From: Myxococcota bacterium
GTDB lineage: Bacteria > Myxococcota_A > Polyangia > HGW-17
Direction: 5' to 3'
Assembly (NCBI GenBank): GCA_018821745.1
Contig: JAHJLU010000231.1
Location: forward strand, 1 to 12,494
Length of the DNA: 12,494 nucleotides
The translations under genes were made by a program, and so were the position numbers. Positions 1-5,936 of the stretch are shown here, one piece after another (positions within the stretch are counted from its first letter, which is position 1; every line of letters starts with the position of its first letter). Below the pieces are notes generated by a model that saw only the letters and a program-made list of their open reading frames with translations, searched no databases and was not told the DNA's origin.

Positions 1-466
1 CATGAACCTGGGAGCGTGGGTCACCCGCCACAGACCCGATAATGTTATCCTGTGGCCGGGATACTGTCCCGTACACCACCGTATGAGCCTCTCCCAAATC
101 AACGCCAAGCGCAGGGAGTACCCAAACGCACCCTTCATGGTGCACCCCGAGGCACCCATGGAGATCCTGCTCAGCGCCGACGCCGTAGAGAGCACAGGGG
201 GCATGGTCTCTTACGTGAAGACCCTCCCGGAAAACTCCACCCTGATTGTGGGGACCGAGGCGGGGATGATCTCCCGGCTCATCATGGAGCGGCCGGATAT
301 CCATTACGTCCTTGCCAGCCACGACACGGTGTGCGCCAACATGAAGCTCACACGCCTGGTCCACGTCAGAGACGCCCTGAAAAACATGCAGTATGAAATC
401 CACGTGCCCGAAGAGACCGCCCGTCGCGCGCGGCGCTCCATTGAGCGCATGCTGGCCACCCCGTGA
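1..466 (+). CDS. nadA: quinolinate synthase NadA, C-terminal part (5' truncated)
   Basis: NadA condenses iminoaspartate with dihydroxyacetone phosphate to quinolinate, the precursor of NAD, using a [4Fe-4S] cluster held by three cysteines in the cytoplasm. The visible 154 residues match the last part of the family: WPGYCPVHH with a cluster cysteine at visible residue 22, MVHPE at 46-50, the substrate-loop S-T-G-G at 64-67, IVGTEAG at 82-88, and the last cluster cysteine at 111 in VCANMK. The usual C-terminal VPEE and RML ending are present. The first ATG in the window (position 2) is almost certainly an internal Met, because the N-terminal domain and the first cluster cysteine are missing and must lie before base 1. 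HPEA replaces the more usual HPEC, which does not affect the cluster. The stop lies 4 bp before the next gene, so the two are probably cotranscribed. Confidence 0.95.
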   Translation, partial: MNLGAWVTRHRPDNVILWPGYCPVHHRMSLSQINAKRREYPNAPFMVHPEAPMEILLSADAVESTGGMVSYVKTLPENSTLIVGTEAGMISRLIMERPDIHYVLASHDTVCANMKLTRLVHVRDALKNMQYEIHVPEETARRARRSIERMLATP

Positions 467-470
467 CACC

Positions 471-1160
471 ATGAAGACCCTCTCCCCTTCCCTTGAAATT
501 AAAACCAAGTACCTGCGAAGACTCCATCTTTTTCACAGCCTCTCCGAACCGGAGCTCTCGCAGATTGCTGATTTTTCCTATGTCCGCACGGCGGATCGGG
601 GAGAAATACTCTTTCGTCAGGGGGAGAGTGCCCGGGAGCTCCACATTCTCGTGCGGGGGACGGTGGAGATATTTTTCCTGCTGGAGAGTGGAGAGAAGAA
701 AGTCATACACCTGTTGTCCGGTCCATCCCTCGTGGCCGAGGCGGCGCTCTTCATGGGGTCACCGTGGCCCGCCGACGCCCACATCCTCTCGGAGTCCCTG
801 CTGGTGGCTATCCCCAGGGACAAAATTATTGCCCTTACCGCGGCCAACCCCGAGCTCCCCTGGCGCCTCATGGGAGGCATGTTCTCCAGGCTCAACGAGT
901 TCAGGAACACCATCGAGAATCTCTCCCGGAAGAGCGCAGTGTCCCGGGTCGCCGTCTATCTGCTCACGGCGGCCCCCGACTGTCCCCAGATAATCCTCAA
1001 CGCCCCGAAGAACAAGATCGCCAACTATCTGGGGCTGCGGGCCGAGACCTTCTCACGGGCCCTGAGGGTATTGGTGAATCAGGGAGCCATCGCCATGGAG
1101 GAAGAGGGGATACGGATCATGAACCGATCCCTGCTGGAATCCATCCTGGGTGAGCAGTAA
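471..1160 (+). CDS. Crp/Fnr-family transcriptional regulator
   Basis: A 229-residue cytoplasmic regulator of normal Crp/Fnr length. Residues about 15-125 form the cyclic-nucleotide-binding-like beta-roll (RGEILFRQGE at 43-52, then LHILVRGTVEIF). A dimerisation helix follows at about 130-160 and a winged helix-turn-helix at about 177-215. The recognition helix contains A-E-T-F-S-R (E192, S195, R196), the E-x-x-S-R pattern by which FNR and DNR proteins read TTGAT; CRP has R-E-x-x-G-R instead. C171 is the only cysteine, so an FNR-type [4Fe-4S] sensor is excluded. A haem/NO-sensing DNR- or HcpR-like role is possible but not shown. The ATG at 471, 4 bp after nadA, is preferred over an in-frame start at 393 that would lie inside nadA and add 26 unrelated residues. 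The Shine-Dalgarno signal is weak, which suggests translational coupling to nadA. A perfect FNR-type palindrome lies 21 bp after its stop. Confidence 0.93.
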   Translation: MKTLSPSLEIKTKYLRRLHLFHSLSEPELSQIADFSYVRTADRGEILFRQGESARELHILVRGTVEIFFLLESGEKKVIHLLSGPSLVAEAALFMGSPWPADAHILSESLLVAIPRDKIIALTAANPELPWRLMGGMFSRLNEFRNTIENLSRKSAVSRVAVYLLTAAPDCPQIILNAPKNKIANYLGLRAETFSRALRVLVNQGAIAMEEEGIRIMNRSLLESILGEQ

Positions 1161-1181
1161 TGCGGAAAAACTCTCCGTGGC

Positions 1182-1195
1182 TTGATCGCGATCAA
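1182..1195. promoter_or_regulatory. FNR/DNR-type operator TTGAT-CGCG-ATCAA
   Basis: A perfect 14-bp palindrome matching the FNR/DNR consensus TTGAT-N4-ATCAA at every defined position. It is in the 82-bp gap between the Crp/Fnr gene and the Fe-S protein gene, centred at 1188.5. A class II site (centre at -41.5) would put transcription start near 1230, just before the AGGAGG at 1232-1237. The hexamer TAGACA at 1218-1223 is a weak possible -10. The neighbouring regulator has the matching E-x-x-S-R recognition helix, so it is the leading candidate to bind here. Binding and direction of regulation are inferred. Confidence 0.75.
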
Positions 1196-1242
1196 CCCCT
1201 CCGCTCTTTGGATGGGGTAGACACTGTTCACAGGAGGTTCTC

Positions 1243-2004
1243 ATGATACGACCAATTATTGAAATAAATGAAGCGCTCTGTGACGGATGCGGAGCCTGTG
1301 TCATATCCTGCGCCGAGGGTGCGATTCAGATTATCGATGGCAAGGCCAAAGTGATGAAAGATGAATTCTGTGACGGGATGGGGGCCTGCATCGGCACCTG
1401 TCCGCGGGGCGCGCTCAAGATAGTGGAGCGGGACGCCCCACAGTTTGACGAGGCCGCCGCCATGGACCACGTGAACCGCCAGCAGCAAATACCCGTGAGT
1501 GTCGCAAAAAAAGTTACTCTCGATTCACTACCCCTTGTTCACACCGGTTGTCCCGGGTCACGGACCCGTGTCCAGGGGGGCGCCGCGAAAAAGCCCCCGG
1601 TTGTCCCGACCACCGGGCTCCCCGCAAAGGTCAACGCCAGCGATCTCGGACAGTGGCCTGTCCAGCTGCATCTGGTACCCACACGGGCAGCCTTTTTCGA
1701 AGGCAAAGAGCTGGTGATCATGTCCACCTGTGCTCCCCTGGCCAGCGCTGATGTTCACTGGCGATTCCTCAGGGGACGTGCCGTGGTCGTGGCATGCCCC
1801 AAACTTGACAGGACAGACTCCTATGTGGACAAACTGGCAAGAATCTTTGAGTCCAACAGCATCCCGAAGATATTGATAGTGCGCATGACCGTGCCCTGCT
1901 GCGGCGGGTTGACCCACATGGTTCAACAGGCGCTGTCACAATGCTCCCGCCCCGTTGAGGTCCAGGAGGTCATAGTGGACGTCTCCGGAGACATCCTCCA
2001 GTAA
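1243..2004 (+). CDS. ferredoxin-like 4Fe-4S binding protein with Cys-rich C-terminal domain
   Basis: A 253-residue cytoplasmic protein, probably an electron carrier or redox partner. Residues 1-60 are a two-cluster ferredoxin domain. The first motif is complete (C13-x2-C16-x2-C19-x3-C23). The second reads C43-x2-M46-x2-C49-x3-C53, with Met in place of the second Cys, so the second cluster may be [3Fe-4S] or use another ligand. A Pro/Gly-rich linker with a CPG at 103-105 follows. The C-terminal domain (about 150-253) has further cysteines in STCAPL (163), VACPKLD (185) and PCCGG (219-222). Proteins of this arrangement are, from memory, common near Crp/Fnr-type regulators and hybrid-cluster-protein genes in anaerobes; no hcp gene is seen here. 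Translation starts at ATG 1243 behind AGGAGG with 5-nt spacing. The FNR-type operator upstream suggests control by oxygen, NO or nitrite. The exact partner is unknown. Confidence 0.85.
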   Translation: MIRPIIEINEALCDGCGACVISCAEGAIQIIDGKAKVMKDEFCDGMGACIGTCPRGALKIVERDAPQFDEAAAMDHVNRQQQIPVSVAKKVTLDSLPLVHTGCPGSRTRVQGGAAKKPPVVPTTGLPAKVNASDLGQWPVQLHLVPTRAAFFEGKELVIMSTCAPLASADVHWRFLRGRAVVVACPKLDRTDSYVDKLARIFESNSIPKILIVRMTVPCCGGLTHMVQQALSQCSRPVEVQEVIVDVSGDILQ

Positions 2005-2028
2005 TTTCCGGGGAGAAAGCGAGATACT

Positions 2029-2955
2029 ATGGAAACCCAAAACGGCTATGGAGAGACAATGAAATCTGTGCTCTCCCAACTGTGTCATCCTGACTCCTAC
2101 CGGACCGTGATCCATCGCGCCAATCACGACGTCCCCATGCCTTCCACCGAGAGCCTCAAGGAGATCGTTGACCTCACCCGGGCCATCCTCTTCCCCGGAT
2201 ACTTTAGCTACCCCCACCTGAACATCTCCAACATGGAGTCATATCTTGGATACTCCATGGATCGCCTGGCGCACCTCCTGGAGAAGCAGATCCGCAGAGG
2301 GTTCTGCTTTGCCTGCTCCGATGAGGCTCAGAGCTGTATTGACTGCAACACCCGGGCACGGCAGTTGACCGACGAATTTCTCAAGCGTCTCCCCTCCATC
2401 AGGTTCTTCCTCTCCAACGATGTCCAGGCTGCCTACGAAGGGGATCCTGCGGCGAAGAATCCCTCGGAGGCAATCTATTGCTATCCCTCCATCAGGACCC
2501 TCACCAACTACCGCATTGCCCACGAGCTTTTTGTCATGGGCGTCCCCCTCATCCCCCGCATCATCACCGAGCTGGCCCACACGGAGACGGGAGTGGACAT
2601 CCACCCCGGCGCCACTATCGGTGAGAGGTTCTTCATGGACCACTGCACGGGGATCGTCATCGGTGAGACCACGGTGATTGGAAACGGTGTGCGGATCTAC
2701 CAGGGCGTCACCCTGGGTGCCAAGTCCTTTCCCCTGGATGCACAGGGCTGCCCCATCAAGGGTATCGCCCGTCACCCCGTTGTGGAGGACAACGTGATCA
2801 TCTACTCCGGAGCCACCATTCTGGGACGGGTCACCATCGGCAAGGGCAGCGTCATCGGCGGAAATGTCTGGCTCACCCAGGATGTCCCGCCCCGATCGAA
2901 GATCCTCCAGGGACTCCCCCAGCGCGTGGAGTTCTCCCAGGGCGGCGGCATCTGA
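2029..2955 (+). CDS. cysE: serine O-acetyltransferase
   Basis: CysE transfers acetyl from acetyl-CoA to L-serine to give O-acetylserine, the committed step of cysteine synthesis, in the cytoplasm. The 308 residues match the long form of the family: an alpha-helical N-terminal domain (1-185) and a left-handed beta-helix of hexapeptide repeats (about 187-295). Family landmarks are YRIAHEL at 161-167, VPLIPR at 172-177, VDIHPGATIG at 189-198 with the catalytic-type His192, HCTGIVIGE at 205-213 (usually HGTG), and YQGVTLGA at 224-231. The N-terminal domain also has a C93-x2-C96-x6-C103-x2-C106 cluster that looks able to bind metal or form disulfides. ATG 2029 is chosen; an in-frame ATG at 2059 behind GGAGAG is possible and would drop 10 residues. 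It starts 24 bp after the Fe-S gene, so it is probably in the same transcript, and converges on serC. Confidence 0.93.
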   Translation: METQNGYGETMKSVLSQLCHPDSYRTVIHRANHDVPMPSTESLKEIVDLTRAILFPGYFSYPHLNISNMESYLGYSMDRLAHLLEKQIRRGFCFACSDEAQSCIDCNTRARQLTDEFLKRLPSIRFFLSNDVQAAYEGDPAAKNPSEAIYCYPSIRTLTNYRIAHELFVMGVPLIPRIITELAHTETGVDIHPGATIGERFFMDHCTGIVIGETTVIGNGVRIYQGVTLGAKSFPLDAQGCPIKGIARHPVVEDNVIIYSGATILGRVTIGKGSVIGGNVWLTQDVPPRSKILQGLPQRVEFSQGGGI

Positions 2956-2991
2956 TCCCCTGATTTTTACGGGTAAATCAATTACAGGGAG

Positions 2992-4083
2992 CTAGCCGTT
3001 TTTGGCTGCGAAATCATTGAGGTATTTTACAAACTCCCGGACGCTCTCCGTGGGGCAGGAGTTGTAGATGGAGGCGCGAAGCCCGCCAACGCTGCGATGG
3101 CCCTTGAGTCCGATGAAGCCTGCGGCGGTTGCGTCGGTGATAAGGGTGGATTCCAGGGCCTCGTCGGCCAGACGGAAGGTGACGTTCATGAGGGAGCGAT
3201 GGGCAGGATTTTTCACCGTGGGACGGTAAAATCCACCGCTCTGATCAAAGCAGTCATAGAGTATCCCGGCCTTCTCTTTATTGATCTTGTCCATGTTTTC
3301 CAGGCCGCCAATATCATTCTCCAGCCAGTCAAGCACCAGGGAGGTCATATAAATAGTGAAGGCGGCGGGGGTGTTGTACATGGAGCCTTTTTTCACGTAG
3401 ACGCTCATGTCCAGCATCTCGCTGAGACCCGCGGGGATGCGGTCCAGGAGATCCTTGCGCACGATAACCAGCGCGGAGCCCGCGGGGCCGAGATTTTTCT
3501 GGATACCACCGTAGATCATCCCGAACTGATTCATGTTTATGGGGTGAGAGAAGAAATCCGAAGACATGTCCACAAAGAGGGGCGCTTCGGTTTTTGGGAA
3601 ATCACGGAACTGGGTCCCGGCGATGGTGTTGTTGGAGGTCATGTGGACGAAGTCGGCCTTGGGATCAAAGGTGAGGTCGGAGAGCTCAGGGAGCTCGCCG
3701 TAGGCCACATCTTTGCCGCTCCAGATAACTTCAGCCTCGGCCTTGGAGCGTGCCACTTCGCTGATGGCTCTTCTGGCCCATGTCCCCGTATCGACGAACT
3801 GGGCTTTGCCACCCTCGGTGACAAAATTGAGGGCGTTGATGGCCATCACCATGCTGGCGCCACCCTGGACAAAGACGATACCATAATCGTCAGAGACGTT
3901 GTAGAGACGCTTAATTGAAGCGAGGGCGCCATCGACGATTCCATCGAACTGTTTGGAACGATGAGACATTTCGGCAACGCCAATACCACTGTCACCATAC
4001 TCGAAGAGAGATTCCTGAGCTTTTTTGATAACGGAAACGGGAAGGACCGCAGGACCTGCATAAAAGTTATGTTTTCTTGCCAT
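2992..4083 (-). CDS. serC: phosphoserine aminotransferase
   Basis: SerC is a PLP-dependent cytoplasmic aminotransferase that converts 3-phosphohydroxypyruvate and glutamate to 3-phosphoserine in serine synthesis; it can also act in pyridoxine synthesis. The 363 residues match the usual length of about 360. The start FYAGPA (7-12) is typical, as are MSHRS at 39-43, the cofactor-phosphate loop QGGAS at 73-77, and the Schiff-base lysine K196 in YGGIQKNLGPAG. HRSVGGLRASIYN at 330-342 is the C-terminal substrate-binding signature. The ATG at 4083 is preceded on this strand by AAGGAA at a suitable distance. It ends 36 bp from the stop of cysE. The product of the pathway, serine, is the substrate of CysE, so the two convergent genes are linked by metabolism though not by transcript. 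Confidence 0.97.
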   Translation of the reverse strand: MARKHNFYAGPAVLPVSVIKKAQESLFEYGDSGIGVAEMSHRSKQFDGIVDGALASIKRLYNVSDDYGIVFVQGGASMVMAINALNFVTEGGKAQFVDTGTWARRAISEVARSKAEAEVIWSGKDVAYGELPELSDLTFDPKADFVHMTSNNTIAGTQFRDFPKTEAPLFVDMSSDFFSHPINMNQFGMIYGGIQKNLGPAGSALVIVRKDLLDRIPAGLSEMLDMSVYVKKGSMYNTPAAFTIYMTSLVLDWLENDIGGLENMDKINKEKAGILYDCFDQSGGFYRPTVKNPAHRSLMNVTFRLADEALESTLITDATAAGFIGLKGHRSVGGLRASIYNSCPTESVREFVKYLNDFAAKNG

Positions 4084-4175
4084 TTGTGGTTCCTTTCTTC
4101 ACCCTCTCAAGGAGGGGAACCGGGTGAACTGTCGTTTCCCTCTTTTCGCCCATTGAACGATTAAGTCAAGCTGAA

Positions 4176-5399
4176 TCAGTAGATTTTCAAGGCCTGGTTG
4201 GTTTTTAGGAGTCTGCTGCGATCACCCTTTTTGTACCCCTTGTCCAGGGTCAGGGTGGTGAGCTTTTTGAGGTTATTCAGAGGGGACAGGTTCGTTATTT
4301 TTGTTCCCTTGATGTGGAGCTGCACCAGCTTCTTCAGGGGCGCGACCGGGGCCAGACTGGTCACCGGGTTTTTGGAAACATCGAGGATGAGCAGATCCGA
4401 GAGCCCCCGGACGAACCCGATGGAGGAGATGCCGGTGCCGGGGATTTTCAACACTCTGAGCTTTTTCAGTCGCGCCACAAAGGAGAGATCCGGCAGGGGA
4501 GTGTGTAAAATCACCAGGTTCTCCAGCCCCCCGAGACGCCCCAGCAGTTTGCTGTTTTTGAGGGCTCCCGAAAGAAGAACCAGGTTGAGAACTTTGAGTT
4601 TTTTCAGTTCCGACAGAGGGGTGAAGTCACTGACCTCCTGCTTGGAGAGGAAGAGGTATTCCAGATTTTCCAGTGGACGAAGGAAGTCCAGATCCCGGAC
4701 CTCCGTGAGGTGGAGCGTGAGTTTCTTGCAGGCCGTCAGGGATTTCAGGAGGGTGAGATCTCCGGCCTGAGCATCCCAGAGGATAAGCTCCTCCAGCTGC
4801 GGGAGCTTTTTCAGGAATTCGAGGGACCCTATTTTATCCTTGGTGTAGTGGAGATCCAGGGTCTTCAGGGCCGCAAGTTTTCCCAGTGGCAGAGTATTCA
4901 CCGGTTTTTTTGTCAAAAGATTTCTTATTTTCAATGTCTTAAGATCGACAAGCGTGGTAAGGGGGGAGAAATCGGTGACGTTGGTGTCGGGCAACTCCAG
5001 GGAAGAGACCCAGGGCAAAAGCGCAATGGTCTTCAGGTCCTGATCCCCTGTCCCGGCGTTAAAAACGATGCGCAGGTTTTTGAAGTTTTTCACCGCCTCA
5101 ATGGTCTTTTTTACCCCCGGAGTGACCCGCGTGATGTAACACACGTGCCCCAGACACTTGGTGACAGGCTCCGGTTTTTTCTTCACTTTTTCAGACGCCG
5201 GGGCACCCTCGTGAGGCCCCCCGGTCATTTGGTTTTTTGTGGCATCCCCGGTGGACATTCCTTTGGTGAGACCCCCGGCCTGGTTCACTTTTTCACTGGC
5301 AGCCCGGGAACTCCCGGGAGTTTTATCCGAATCTTCTTTTTTCCCGGAACAGCCGAGGTTCATGGAAATGAGGAGAAAGCAAAAACCGAGAATTTTCAT
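4176..5399 (-). CDS. leucine-rich-repeat lipoprotein
   Basis: A 407-residue exported protein. Residues 1-17 look like a lipoprotein signal ending in M-N-L-G-C17; Asn at -3 is atypical. Residues 18-80 are a low-complexity Lys/Ser/Gly/Pro tether. A close cysteine pair follows (C82, C87), then from about residue 105 to 388 roughly ten leucine-rich repeats of the SDS22/internalin type, with recurring pieces such as VTDFSPLTTLVDLKTLKI and ITNLSPLNNLKKLTTLTL. Such domains bind other proteins; the partner here is unknown. The ATG at 5399 has GGGAG 7 nt upstream on this strand and begins the signal peptide. The reading frame continues open to 5549, but that extension would bury the signal peptide. 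It lies 92 bp upstream of serC on the same strand; cotranscription is possible but functionally unexplained. Confidence 0.85.
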   Translation of the reverse strand: MKILGFCFLLISMNLGCSGKKEDSDKTPGSSRAASEKVNQAGGLTKGMSTGDATKNQMTGGPHEGAPASEKVKKKPEPVTKCLGHVCYITRVTPGVKKTIEAVKNFKNLRIVFNAGTGDQDLKTIALLPWVSSLELPDTNVTDFSPLTTLVDLKTLKIRNLLTKKPVNTLPLGKLAALKTLDLHYTKDKIGSLEFLKKLPQLEELILWDAQAGDLTLLKSLTACKKLTLHLTEVRDLDFLRPLENLEYLFLSKQEVSDFTPLSELKKLKVLNLVLLSGALKNSKLLGRLGGLENLVILHTPLPDLSFVARLKKLRVLKIPGTGISSIGFVRGLSDLLILDVSKNPVTSLAPVAPLKKLVQLHIKGTKITNLSPLNNLKKLTTLTLDKGYKKGDRSRLLKTNQALKIY

Positions 5400-5552
5400 G
5401 GGGCCGCTCCCAAAACCGCCCGGGAAGGGGGTTATAATGAAGTAACATCTGGCCATTATGGAACCATTTTTTATCCCCATTTGCAACCGGCTATTTCCAT
5501 ACAAGCATCGTATCAATATTAACGGGGTTACACCCTTGAAAAGAACCAACGA
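5400..5552. promoter_or_regulatory. divergent intergenic region between LRR lipoprotein and TonB-receptor operon
   Basis: This 153-bp gap separates genes pointing away from each other and must hold both promoters. Towards the + strand operon, TTTCCA (5494-5499) and TATTAA (5517-5522) are 17 bp apart, each 4/6 to sigma-70 consensus. Towards the - strand gene, TATAAC (complement of 5431-5436) is a possible -10 without a good -35. An AT-rich inverted repeat, ATAATG (5434-5439) and CATTAT (5454-5459), overlaps the latter. All assignments are weak. Confidence 0.35.
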
Positions 5553-5870
5553 GTGAATATACTGTCAGCCATGGGCTTCTCCCGTTTGTATCACGCCATA
5601 AAAATGCTGACCATAGTAGTGGTCCTGTGCTCTCTCACACTACCCCTGTGGGGCGAAGTGATTCACCACCACAGCGATTTTCGGCATCACGCTGAGTGCC
5701 ACCAGTGCAACATTGCCCACGCACAGGCTGTCAATACGGATTTTCTCATTAAATCCATCAATATACCCAGTAGTTTCATTGTCCTGACCACCACCATCAA
5801 GGTGGTTTTTACCACACAGTCTCCCCTGGTCTGGTCTCCCTCCCATTCTCCGCCATCCTGCTCCTTGTAG
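5553..5870 (+). CDS. small His/Cys-rich exported protein upstream of TonB-dependent receptor
   Basis: A 105-residue protein, or shorter, of no family recognised with confidence. Residues about 18-34 (MLTIVVVLCSLTLPLWG) look like a signal peptide or membrane segment. Just after it comes a run of metal-type ligands: H38-H40, H45-H46, C49, H50, C52 and H56. The C-terminus is Ser/Pro-rich and ends PPSCSL. Small proteins with a signal peptide followed by H/C motifs are often found beside metal-uptake genes (DUF2946-like proteins are one example), so periplasmic metal binding is plausible but inferred. The first possible start is GTG 5553 with only a weak upstream AAAAG; ATG 5571 and ATG 5604 are alternatives. 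It lies 66 bp before the receptor gene. A terminator-like hairpin falls inside its 3' third. Confidence 0.6.
   Translation: MNILSAMGFSRLYHAIKMLTIVVVLCSLTLPLWGEVIHHHSDFRHHAECHQCNIAHAQAVNTDFLIKSINIPSSFIVLTTTIKVVFTTQSPLVWSPSHSPPSCSL
5790..5810 (+). terminator. terminator-like hairpin inside the small His/Cys ORF
   Basis: ACCACC (5790-5795) and GGTGGT (5801-5806) form a perfect 6-bp stem with loop ATCAA, followed directly by TTTT (5807-5810). This has the layout of a short intrinsic terminator but lies within a coding region (residues about 80-86). It could attenuate transcription into the receptor gene when the small ORF is not being translated. The stem is short and chance occurrence in a Thr/Val stretch is possible. 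Confidence 0.35.
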
Positions 5871-5895
5871 GTACCATTGCTTTGCAAATAATACC

Positions 5896-5923
5896 AAGGG
5901 GAAGCACTCCGTGCATTCCCTTT
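5896..5923 (+). promoter_or_regulatory. stable intercistronic hairpin just upstream of the receptor ribosome binding site
   Basis: Bases 5896-5903 pair with 5916-5923 (one G-T wobble) and GCAC 5904-5907 pairs with GTGC 5911-5914. This gives 12 pairs with one bulged A (5915) and a TCC triloop. The stem ends one base before the Shine-Dalgarno AAGGA (5925-5929) of the receptor gene at 5937. It may tune translation, protect a processed mRNA end, or act as a weak attenuator; its T-rich end is within the stem, so it is not a standard terminator. Confidence 0.5.
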
Positions 5924-5936
5924 CAAGGATATATAA

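Noticed and set aside
393..470. N-terminal extension of the Crp/Fnr regulator
   Set aside because: It overlaps nadA and adds 26 residues not typical of the family; ATG 471 gives the normal length.
2961..2980. Bidirectional terminator between cysE and serC
   Set aside because: TGATTT/AAATCA gives only 6 mostly A-T pairs with an 8-nt loop; too weak to call.
3097..3918. 273-codon + strand open frame
   Set aside because: It lies entirely antisense to serC, whose protein matches its family from end to end.
4710..5522. 270-codon + strand open frame
   Set aside because: Antisense to the leucine-rich-repeat lipoprotein; no recognisable domain, while the opposite strand has a signal peptide and regular repeats.
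5400..5549. N-terminal extension of the leucine-rich-repeat protein
   Set aside because: It would place 50 residues before a clear signal peptide, and ATG 5399 has a GGGAG at suitable spacing.
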